Assembly: GCF_000346295.1 (NCBI RefSeq)
Contig: NZ_ANOG01000538.1
Span: forward strand, 1 to 34,780
DNA length: 34,780 nucleotides
Source: Rhodopirellula maiorica SM1
GTDB lineage: Bacteria > Planctomycetota > Planctomycetia > Pirellulales > Pirellulaceae
Direction: 5' to 3'
Shown: piece after piece, positions 6,939-13,698 of the stretch
How positions within the stretch are numbered: the stretch's first letter is position 1
How the letters are laid out: each line of letters opens with the position of its first letter
The notes under the pieces: model-generated
What the model saw: the letters and a program-made list of their open reading frames with translations, nothing else
Databases searched by the model: none
What the model was told of the DNA's origin: nothing
Position numbers and translations under genes: made by a program

Positions 6939-9017
6939 ATGCAAAGCCCGAATCAAAACTCGAATCGGTCTGGTTCCGCTCAAGCAACCAAATGGATTCG
7001 CCGAGCGGTGTTTCTTTGGACATTGGTCGCAACAGCGATCGGCACCGCGACCTATTACTGGGTGATCGCAGGTGGAAACCATTTAAACGTGTTCGAACTG
7101 CTTAGCTTGCCGCTGTTTGCGCTGCTGTTCGGCTGGATCGTATTTTCATTTTCGTTGGCATCGCTGGGGTTTGTCTGTCTATGGCGTCGCTCGCCCGACA
7201 ATGAACCGTCTGTCTCAGAGCAGTCGAGCTTGCGGGACAAACCGCTGGGCCAAAAGCTGAACAAAGATCACTCGTTAGCCAAGCCGGGGGCTAACACAGC
7301 AGCCCGTACGGCGATTCTGATGCCGGTCTACAACGAGTCGCCTCACCGTGTGTTTGCGGGTATCGAAGCGATGCTTTCGTCGCTTCGATCGATTGACGCC
7401 ACCGAGCAATTTGATTTCTACGTGCTGAGCGATTCGACCAATCACGAGATTTGGCTTCAAGAGGAACGAGCGTGGTCAGAGTTGTTACGAAGGCACGGCG
7501 AGGATGTGAATGTCTACTATCGCCATCGGCCAAAGAACGTCGCACGTAAAGCGGGCAACATTGCCGATTTCTGTGGTCGTTGGGGCAGCCGATACCGTTA
7601 CATGATCGTGCTGGATGCGGACAGCCTGGTCGACGCGACGACGATGGTGGAATTAGTACGGCGGATGGAAGCCGACGACGCGTTGGGAATCCTGCAAGTG
7701 CCACCGACTCCGGTGGGACGCAGTTCGCTGTTCGCTCGTTTGCAACAATTTTCGGCTCACGTCTATGGCCCCATCTTTGTCGCCGGATTCGCTAAATGGG
7801 CAGGCGACGAAGGCAACTATTGGGGGCACAATGCGATCATCCGAATCAAGCCGTTTCTGAGGTACTGTGGGCTGCCCGTGCTGCCCGGCAAAGCGCCGCT
7901 CGGAGGCGAGATTCTTAGTCATGACTTTGTCGAAGCCGCGTTGATGCTGCGTGCCGGTTGGAAAGTGCAGTTGGCGACCGATTTGGGAGGCAGTTTCGAA
8001 GAATGCCCGACCACCATCGCCGACTATGCTCAACGGGACCAACGTTGGTGTCAGGGGAATCTTCAGCATCTGCGGTTGTTGATCAGCGAAGGCTTTCGTC
8101 CGCTCAGTCGGTTGCACTTTGCTTCGGGAGTGATGTCGTATGTTGCATCGCCGGTTTGGATCTTGTTCACAGCGCTGTGCGTGATCGGAACGATTTTGGA
8201 TCGCATCGCAGAACCGGGGCCTCGAGGGCCTCAGTTTGATTCCGGCGCCCTGATCCTGTTTGTGGTTTCAATGTCGCTGTTGTTAATGCCCAAGTTTTGG
8301 AGTTTGTTGATCGCGATCCGAAGCACGCCAACCGCTGGATTGCTGGGTGGACGGTTACGGCTAGTTGCCAGCGTGTTGATCGAAGTCGTCGCATCGGTGT
8401 TGTTGTCGCCGATCATGGCGATCTACCACAGCCGGTTTGTGTTGGCGACGTTGCGAGGCACCAACGTCAAATGGGCTGCGCAGACGCGCGACGAACAGGG
8501 GGTCGCGTGGCGGGATGCGATCAAACGGTTTGGTTTTGTCACGTTGCTAAGCATCGGCGTCACCGCCGCGTTAGCATTCTATGCTCCGGCGTTCCTGGTT
8601 TGGTTCTCGCCTTTGCTGGCTGGTTTGATTCTGTCGATTCCGATCGATGTCGCGATGGGCAGCCAATGGCTTGGCAGTGCCCTACGTGATTACCGGATCC
8701 TGGTGATTCCTGAAGAGACATCGCCTAGCCGTTTGAAACGGGATCACGAGGACGCGCTGAGCCAATCCGCCGCGACGCCGTTGTTCAGTGATTCGCTCTT
8801 CGAGCAAGTGATCTTCGATCCCGAGTTCTTTCTACTGCATCGCCGCATTCAATTAGCCAGTGAGGCGAATATTGCGATGCCGACGAATCAGCGAAAGGCG
8901 ATCGAGGCAGCTTGGAGTACAAGCGGCATGGCGGGAATCCCTGCAGAGTCGCGTGCGGCGGTGCTGGCGGACGCCGAGACGCTGATGGCACTGCACCTCG
9001 AATCGCAATTAAAGTGA
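6939..9017 (+). CDS. opgH: Glucans biosynthesis glucosyltransferase OpgH (MdoH), GT2
   Basis: This inner-membrane GT2 enzyme polymerises glucose from UDP-glucose into the backbone of osmoregulated periplasmic glucans. With the ATG at 6939 it has 692 residues. That start is chosen because GAGG at 6927-6930 lies 8 bases upstream; other in-frame starts are at 6903 (TTG), 6918 and 6921. Two N-terminal membrane segments precede the GT domain, which opens with ILMPVYNE. Key motifs are DSTNHE, DADS (about 226-229), the HDF motif near 328 and QRDQRW (365-370). Several membrane segments follow between about 400 and 575. The cytoplasmic N-terminus is shorter than in E. coli OpgH (847 residues), as in many non-enteric members. 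It points away from opgG and the GH144-type gene and converges on dps. Confidence 0.93.
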   Translation: MQSPNQNSNRSGSAQATKWIRRAVFLWTLVATAIGTATYYWVIAGGNHLNVFELLSLPLFALLFGWIVFSFSLASLGFVCLWRRSPDNEPSVSEQSSLRDKPLGQKLNKDHSLAKPGANTAARTAILMPVYNESPHRVFAGIEAMLSSLRSIDATEQFDFYVLSDSTNHEIWLQEERAWSELLRRHGEDVNVYYRHRPKNVARKAGNIADFCGRWGSRYRYMIVLDADSLVDATTMVELVRRMEADDALGILQVPPTPVGRSSLFARLQQFSAHVYGPIFVAGFAKWAGDEGNYWGHNAIIRIKPFLRYCGLPVLPGKAPLGGEILSHDFVEAALMLRAGWKVQLATDLGGSFEECPTTIADYAQRDQRWCQGNLQHLRLLISEGFRPLSRLHFASGVMSYVASPVWILFTALCVIGTILDRIAEPGPRGPQFDSGALILFVVSMSLLLMPKFWSLLIAIRSTPTAGLLGGRLRLVASVLIEVVASVLLSPIMAIYHSRFVLATLRGTNVKWAAQTRDEQGVAWRDAIKRFGFVTLLSIGVTAALAFYAPAFLVWFSPLLAGLILSIPIDVAMGSQWLGSALRDYRILVIPEETSPSRLKRDHEDALSQSAATPLFSDSLFEQVIFDPEFFLLHRRIQLASEANIAMPTNQRKAIEAAWSTSGMAGIPAESRAAVLADAETLMALHLESQLK

Positions 9018-9146
9018 GCGTAAGTGCTTCGTGCGGAATTGAAGTTTAGGCTGTCCGTAGCGAAAGTGGGCAATGGCTTTCGTGGCACTCGGACCTATTC
9101 ACGTCGCTTCGCTGTAGAAAGAAACAGCTCGCTTCGCCCGCCAACG

Positions 9147-9173
9147 AAAATGGCCGGTGGAGGATCCCGGCCA
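9147..9173 (-). terminator. Intrinsic terminator of dps
   Basis: Arms TGGCCGG (9151-9157) and CCGGCCA (9167-9173) form a hairpin with a 9-base loop. On the minus strand it is followed directly by TTTT (9150-9147) and CGTT. It lies 27 bases past the dps stop codon and sits between the converging opgH and dps genes. Confidence 0.75.
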
Positions 9174-9199
9174 GAACGTTTCTCAGCAGCTACAAACGC

Positions 9200-9691
9200 T
9201 TAAGCCACTTCCTGGGCTTGCAGCATCCAAAGGTGTTTTTCAAGAGCTGCAGAGATACCGATACACATGTCTTCGCTGATCGGATCGAGATCGCCGAGTT
9301 TTTCAATTGCACTGCGTAGCGAATCGATCGTTGTTTTCAGCGCGTCGGCCGACAAGGTAACCGTCTCGCTGAACTTGACGAATTCGAGGGGATAAGTGGC
9401 CAATTCGCTCGATTCTGCTACGGTGGCAGGGCGACCGTCGGGGACAATGCCCAGAGTGCTGATGCGTTCGGCGACCTCGTCGCTCGATTCACGAACAGTC
9501 TCAATGATCTCGTCTAACTGTAGGTGGACGCTACGGAAATTAGGGCCCACAACGTTCCAGTGGGCCTGTTTTAGCGTGAGAGCAAGATCGATCAAGTTGA
9601 CCAAGTTTTGCTGCAATAAAGCGGATACCTTGTCGTTCTTCTTGTCGCTGAGAATGTCACGTTTGAAAACGGATTGAGTGTCAGTGGTCAT
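9200..9691 (-). CDS. dps: Dps family DNA-protection ferritin
   Basis: The 163-residue product is a Dps-type miniferritin, which forms cytoplasmic dodecamers that oxidise and store iron and protect DNA. The intersubunit ferroxidase residues are all present: H44 in KQAHWN, H56 in SVHLQLDE, and D71 and E75 in DEVAERI, with the same spacing as Listeria Dps H31/H43/D58/E62. The C-terminal LEKHLWMLQAQ helix also matches the family. The frame extends upstream to 9877, but only sequence from the ATG at 9691 belongs to the family. No Lys-rich N-terminal DNA-binding tail is obvious. It has its own terminator, and its leader contains a hairpin at 9730-9749. Ferritin and other stress proteins lie about 20 kb downstream. 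Confidence 0.95.
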   Translation of the reverse strand: MTTDTQSVFKRDILSDKKNDKVSALLQQNLVNLIDLALTLKQAHWNVVGPNFRSVHLQLDEIIETVRESSDEVAERISTLGIVPDGRPATVAESSELATYPLEFVKFSETVTLSADALKTTIDSLRSAIEKLGDLDPISEDMCIGISAALEKHLWMLQAQEVA

Positions 9692-10009
9692 GGTTACTTC
9701 GAATTCAGGTGTTTCTAATTGGAACGCCTGTCTGGGGAATACCCCAGACGCTGGCGATTCACACATGGGTGAACACCGAAAAGCTGGAAGCAAAGATTGG
9801 ACCAAGTTGACGATCGCCGCAAAAAGCAAAGCGGCAGCACGGTCCAAATGCACGCGATACCCGGATTCTTGACACAAATCGCAGGTTTAAATCCGACGTG
9901 CAAGCGGAATCACCAAGCTGGTCGCAAAACGCGCAGTAGACGTTTAGGCTGAGCTAGTTTGCTCGCCGCCGTGTCACTGCTGACTCACTGCTCGCTCGCA
10001 AGACCTCAC
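9692..10009. promoter_or_regulatory. dps upstream region with leader hairpin
   Basis: This 318-base gap separates the dps start from the stop of the TIGR03067 gene (both minus strand), so it should contain the dps promoter. A perfect 8-bp hairpin with GTCTGGGG (9730-9737) and CCCCAGAC (9742-9749) and a 4-base loop lies 38 bases before the dps ATG, probably in its untranslated leader. I see no convincing gene or second terminator here. Confidence 0.45.
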
Positions 10010-10567
10010 CTACTCTTTTTCACTTTCAATCGTCTTGCCGAGTCCGGGGACGGGGTCACCCTGATCCTTTTGCAGGGTGAACAGCATGATCTTGCTTCCC
10101 TTGGGGGACTTGAATTCCGTAGGCCGCTCGGCACCCGGCAGTGCATAGCAGAGCACCCAGCGGTTTTTGCCGTCAAATTTTAAGATGCCCGATGATGTCA
10201 TCTTTTCCGCTTGATCTGCGGATCGGTCTTGCTTGTCACGGGCGACTTCACTCGGACGGGCCGTCTCGGGAACCGACGTCATTGTAATGTGCATCGGGTC
10301 CTGCGAATCGTCGACCGTAAACACCGCTTGGAACCGTTGTTGTTGGTCGCGGTCATAGGTCACGATCAAGTTAGCCGTCACCGACACGGTGCTGCCGTCA
10401 AGTTCTTGTTTGGACAATTCGCGTCCTTGGTTGACGCCACTGACGATTTGCCATCGCCCCTGCAATCGTTCGTTGGCGGTGTCGCTCGATTGGTCATCGG
10501 CATGGGCGATTCCCGCTGAAGAAATTCCCAGAGCGATCGCGGCTGTCATCAGAAGTGTGTAACGCAT
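10010..10567 (-). CDS. TIGR03067-type secreted protein
   Basis: The product has 185 residues from the ATG at 10567, with GAGAG about 5 bases upstream. The signal peptide MRYTLLMTAAIALGISSAGIAHA is followed by a single lipocalin-like repeat domain of the TIGR03067 type, a family greatly expanded in planctomycetes. Landmarks are LQGRWQIVSGVNQGRELSK (about residues 35-53), the ITMTS strand, and GILKFDGKNRWVLCYALPG with RPTEFKSPKGS near the C-terminus. Function in this family is unknown; ligand binding in the periplasm is a guess from the fold. It lies 53 bases downstream of csrA on the same strand, so the two may be one transcript. Confidence 0.82.
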   Translation of the reverse strand: MRYTLLMTAAIALGISSAGIAHADDQSSDTANERLQGRWQIVSGVNQGRELSKQELDGSTVSVTANLIVTYDRDQQQRFQAVFTVDDSQDPMHITMTSVPETARPSEVARDKQDRSADQAEKMTSSGILKFDGKNRWVLCYALPGAERPTEFKSPKGSKIMLFTLQKDQGDPVPGLGKTIESEKE

Positions 10568-10620
10568 GGTTCTCTCGTTTTGTAGGAATGGTGTCTTGGG
10601 TTTCGGATGGACGCAGCGAC

Positions 10621-10842
10621 TCAAGCCGACCGACGCAGGTAATCTTGCAATCGGTTCCCCGAGCGGTTCTCTCTCGGCGAATCGGTTTGTGGTTTTGACC
10701 CGAGTTCTGCGCGTCGCAGCGGGACTTCGCGTGGAGCCTCGATCGCGAGCTGGACGCGATTGCCTCGGGTGCGTTTGACCGTCAGAACAATGTCGTTGCC
10801 AAGTCGAATCGATTCACCTGATTTGCGGCTAAGTACCAACAT
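10621..10842 (-). CDS. csrA: Carbon storage regulator CsrA
   Basis: This 73-residue homologue of CsrA/RsmA is a small dimeric RNA-binding protein that blocks or stabilises mRNAs at GGA motifs. The N-terminal LVLSRKSGESI strand, the RGNRVQLAIEAP core and the VPLRRAEL end are intact. The RNA-contacting residues L4, R6 and R44 are in place. The C-terminal tail (residues 48-73) is hydrophilic and variable, as usual. AAGGATGA lies just upstream of the ATG. It is divergent from the DUF1328 gene and precedes the TIGR03067 gene. Confidence 0.95.
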   Translation of the reverse strand: MLVLSRKSGESIRLGNDIVLTVKRTRGNRVQLAIEAPREVPLRRAELGSKPQTDSPRENRSGNRLQDYLRRSA

Positions 10843-11346
10843 GATTTCATCCTTGAAGCTTTCGAGTTACTGCGTTTCCCAGAAACTACGTGACCATGCG
10901 AATTAGCACTTGGCGTGCCGCATTTGGAGATTGCCGACGCCCACGTTCGTTTTTCGTGATGGATCGTGGCATTCACGCTTGTTTGAGGTGGTTTTCCGCG
11001 TCCCGTTTTTCTGTCAAGCAAGATGAGATGGACATTGCTGAGATGATATTGCCTCGAGGGAGATTCGATCACTTCGCGCTGTCTCGTAAGGGAGGGCGTC
11101 GCATGAGGATGCTGCTAAAGCACTCACGCTGGGCTTTCACCGACCTGAACTTACACCGACCTGAGCCTACACCGAGCAGTACAGGCTAAGCGGACGCCCG
11201 ATGTGGTGCTGTGGCTTTTGCATCGTCGCTTGATGGATTTGTTGGGCTCGTTATTGCATGGCACACAAAATGCATCTTCCGTCTTTGAAAGTGGCATGAA
11301 CATCATCAACGCCACACTTTTCGATTCAAAAATAGAGGAGCATCGG
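10843..11346. promoter_or_regulatory. Divergent intergenic region between csrA and the DUF1328 gene
   Basis: This 504-base stretch has no supported gene. The open frames at 10890-11189 (plus) and 11151-11900 (minus) lack protein-like features. It should carry the csrA promoter and the promoter of the plus-strand unit starting at 11347. A tandem repeat lies at 11135-11182. Confidence 0.45.
11135..11182. repeat. Three imperfect 16-bp tandem repeats
   Basis: The core CACCGACCTGA occurs at 11138-11148 and 11154-11164, and a degenerate third copy beginning CACCGAGC starts at 11170, all with a 16-base period. The region lies about 165 bases upstream of the DUF1328 start. It could be an operator array or a chance local duplication. 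Confidence 0.5.
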
Positions 11347-11514
11347 ATGTTAGGTTGGGCGCTAACTTTTTTGGTGATTGCGTTGATCGCAGCTGCACTT
11401 GGTTTTGGTGTTGTCGCAGGAACAGCTGCAAGCATCGCGAAAATCTTGTTCGTTGTGTTTTTGGTGTTGTTCATTATCAGTTTGGTAATGGGGCGACGCG
11501 GTCCGATTGCGTAG
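11347..11514 (+). CDS. DUF1328 (YtjA-like) small membrane protein
   Basis: The 55-residue product has two hydrophobic helices separated by an AGTAAS turn and ends with GRRGPIA. It matches the DUF1328/YtjA family in length and pattern ([19 protein letters not shown] start). The ATG at 11347 has a strong GAGGAG site at 11335-11340, so it is chosen over the in-frame start at 11203. The family is common beside stress genes such as csbD; its function is unknown. It is followed after 38 bases by another small stress-type gene. Confidence 0.88.
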   Translation: MLGWALTFLVIALIAAALGFGVVAGTAASIAKILFVVFLVLFIISLVMGRRGPIA

Positions 11515-11552
11515 GCGTTGCTAGTCCCCTTCTTAAACAGGGCGGAGTGATC

Positions 11553-11849
11553 ATGGTTAAGTGGTCTGAAAAAGACGCACGGCAATATGACCATATCAAG
11601 CAAAGCGAACTTCAGCGTGGTATGTCGGAAGCCGATGCCGAAGAGGTGGCTGCACGGACGGTCAAGAAACAACGCCGTCACGAAGGCCGGACTCCGAATC
11701 AAACGACGCAAGGGACCGGGAATCCGAACGCACGGCTTGAAGAGCGTACGGTTGACGAGCTGAGGAATTTGGCGGCGGATCTGGAGATTTCGGGACGCAG
11801 CAAAATGAACAAAGCGGAATTGATCGATGCGATTCGGCGGCAGCGTTAA
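11553..11849 (+). CDS. Small Rho_N-domain protein (plasmid-stabilisation-like)
   Basis: The product has 98 residues from the ATG at 11553, with GGAG at 11544-11547. The N-terminus WSEKDARQYDHIKQSELQRG and the AEEVAARTVKKQRR segment match a widespread family often annotated as plasmid stabilisation protein. The C-terminus (about residues 65-98: LEERTVDELRNLAADLEI, then SGRSKMNKAELIDAIRR) is a Rho termination factor N-terminal (SAP-like) domain, which binds nucleic acid. The role is unknown; these proteins usually occur among general stress genes. The annotation as plasmid stabilisation should not be taken literally. It probably shares a transcript with the DUF1328 gene. Confidence 0.85.
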   Translation: MVKWSEKDARQYDHIKQSELQRGMSEADAEEVAARTVKKQRRHEGRTPNQTTQGTGNPNARLEERTVDELRNLAADLEISGRSKMNKAELIDAIRRQR

Positions 11850-12007
11850 GCAGATAGACAGAAGTTTTTCAGTTTTTTGCAATAGTGCGAAGCCGGCCAA
11901 GTCGCAATCGAGCTTGCCCGTAGAATGGCGAGGATCGATACGACCTTAATTCTGAAATGCAAAACACAAGTGATGAACGCGGTTGCAATCACTCGAAGTG
12001 AGCTTTG

Positions 12008-13171
12008 ATGCAGAGTCATTTGAATGAATTGATCGATCAAGTTCGTTTGGCCGATGCTTTGGACATCGGTATCGTGACGTTGTTGATCTATATTGGCTTA
12101 TTCTGGCTGCGTCATCGATCAACACAGTCGCTTGGAGTTGTGATTGCGTTGATAGCTGCCGTGTATGTCTTGGCGGGATGGTTGGAAATGTATCTGACCA
12201 CGATGATTTTCCAGTATGGGATCATCGCAGTTATCTTTTCGATTATCGTGATCTTTCAGCAGGATATACGGCACGGTGTCGAACGGCTTGTTTCATCGCG
12301 ATGGTTGCGACAGGGCAAACATGATGCATCCGATTCGGGGACTATCGACACGATCGTCGAGTCGGTTGCCGAGCTCGCTCGTGATCAAATCGGAGCCCTC
12401 ATGGTGTTTCCGGGACGAGAACCGTTGACCCGGCACATGCGAGGTGGAGTGTTGGTTGATGCCGAGATTAGTGAACCGCTGTTGTTGAGCATCTTTCATC
12501 CCCAATCGCCAGGGCACGACGGCGCGGTGTTGATCGAAGATTCGCGGATTCGGCAGTTGAGTTTGCATCTGCCGCTGTCATCCAATCTGGCGAAAGTCCA
12601 AGGCAGTGGAACACGCCACACTGCGGCGTTGGGATTGTCCGAATGCTGTGATGCCTTGGTTGTCGTCGTTTCCGAAGAACGCGGGACGATCACCACCGCT
12701 CATCGCGGTGAATTGACCGAGGTCGATCCCGCAGGACTCGCTCAGCGACTTGAGCAATTTCTAGGCAGCCAGACGGTGACGAATGATTTGCGAGGGGAAA
12801 CCGGGTGGGACCGCTGGTTCATGGGGGTCGCGGCGCTGTCGCTGGCAATTTTGCTTTGGATTTTGTTTGCCTACCAGACCGCCACGCTACAGCGCACAAT
12901 TATTGTGCCGATCGAATATCGTAATTTGGCCGCCGATTGGGTCGTTGCCGAACCGAGGTCGAGTTATGCCGAAGTGACGCTGGTGGGGTCAGACAAAGCG
13001 TTCAAAATCCTTGATGTTTCGGCGATCACGGTCTCGTTGGAACTCGAGGACGTGCAGCTTGGCGTCCCAAAACGGTTGTCTACCGAGCAAGCATTAGCTA
13101 ACGTCCCGAGCGAATTGAGTGTCAACGAGATTGTACCTCGCTGGGTCGATGTGATCGTTCGCCAAAAGTGA
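12008..13171 (+). CDS. cdaA: Diadenylate cyclase (CdaA-type DisA_N) fused to a YbbR/CdaR-like domain
   Basis: The 387-residue protein makes cyclic di-AMP from ATP at the membrane. Residues about 18-85 hold three hydrophobic helices as in CdaA. The DisA_N/DAC domain spans about 105-255, with the catalytic DGA motif at 171-173 (GHDGAVLIEDSRI) and GTRHTAALG at 201-209, both intact. Unusually, the chain continues with a fourth membrane helix (about 271-289) and a beta-rich domain (about 296-387: VPIEYRNLAADWVV, VTLVGSDKAFKILD, ITVSLELE), which matches the YbbR repeat of CdaR, the extracytoplasmic CdaA regulator encoded by a separate gene in Firmicutes. The ATG at 12008 is used; a TTG directly precedes it. 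The unit converges on the HPt gene. Confidence 0.9.
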   Translation: MQSHLNELIDQVRLADALDIGIVTLLIYIGLFWLRHRSTQSLGVVIALIAAVYVLAGWLEMYLTTMIFQYGIIAVIFSIIVIFQQDIRHGVERLVSSRWLRQGKHDASDSGTIDTIVESVAELARDQIGALMVFPGREPLTRHMRGGVLVDAEISEPLLLSIFHPQSPGHDGAVLIEDSRIRQLSLHLPLSSNLAKVQGSGTRHTAALGLSECCDALVVVVSEERGTITTAHRGELTEVDPAGLAQRLEQFLGSQTVTNDLRGETGWDRWFMGVAALSLAILLWILFAYQTATLQRTIIVPIEYRNLAADWVVAEPRSSYAEVTLVGSDKAFKILDVSAITVSLELEDVQLGVPKRLSTEQALANVPSELSVNEIVPRWVDVIVRQK

Positions 13172-13236
13172 TCGACGCATTTTTAGTCAGGTTGTCAAAC
13201 CGATTTTTGATTCAATCATTATCCGCTCTATCCGCT

Positions 13237-13590
13237 CTAGCCGCTGACCGCCAATTGCGTTATCGACGCGGTCAACGATTCAATCGCGGGTTTGCAAGCC
13301 AACCACAACGCGTTGCATCGATCCCGATTGCCTGCCCGTGCCGCGTCGATTACGGCTTGCAGCTCCTTGACGGGGGATCCTGTCTCGAAGGTGCTCAGCA
13401 ATCCTTTCAAACTGTGCCCGGTGGCAGCCGCGTCCTGGAGTTGGTCGTTTTCGAATTGAAGCTCGAGATCGTTGAGCAACTGTGGTGCATCCTCGCTGAC
13501 CAACGTTGCCATCGTGACGAGTAAGTCACAGTCGCCTCCCACACGGTCGATCGCTTCTTTAAAACGTGTTTTTTGTTCGGGTGTCAGCAT
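13237..13590 (-). CDS. HPt (histidine phosphotransfer) domain protein
   Basis: This 117-residue stand-alone HPt protein is a four-helix bundle that accepts phosphate from a receiver Asp. The phospho-acceptor is H59 in ATGHSLKGLLSTF, which matches the family pattern HxLKG. The N-terminal LTPEQKTRFKEAIDRVGGD and the C-terminal helix are as expected. It begins 108 bases after the stop of the giant hybrid kinase, on the same strand. That kinase ends in a receiver domain but has no HPt domain of its own, so this protein is its likely phosphorelay partner. No response regulator is found nearby. Confidence 0.85.
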   Translation of the reverse strand: MLTPEQKTRFKEAIDRVGGDCDLLVTMATLVSEDAPQLLNDLELQFENDQLQDAAATGHSLKGLLSTFETGSPVKELQAVIDAARAGNRDRCNALWLACKPAIESLTASITQLAVSG

Positions 13591-13698
13591 CGCCTAATTC
13601 GCTTACGGCCGGGAAACGGCCCTAGGATAGTGTGTAGAGCTTCATTGTAATTGGGGATCTTCGAGCTTCACCCCCTGCTGCATTCCGTGTGCCGTGGG

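Noticed and set aside
11135-11182. CRISPR-like array
   Set aside because: Repeat unit and spacing are far too short, copies are imperfect, and no cas genes are present.
10890-11189. 99-codon plus-strand open frame upstream of the DUF1328 gene
   Set aside because: No ribosome site, no recognisable domain, and it contains the 16-bp repeats.
11553-11849. Reading the Rho_N protein as evidence of a plasmid or toxin-antitoxin system
   Set aside because: No replication, partition or toxin genes nearby; this family is a common chromosomal stress-associated protein despite its usual name.
11151-11900. 249-codon minus-strand open frame
   Set aside because: It covers two real small genes (DUF1328 and Rho_N protein) that have good ribosome sites and family matches on the plus strand.
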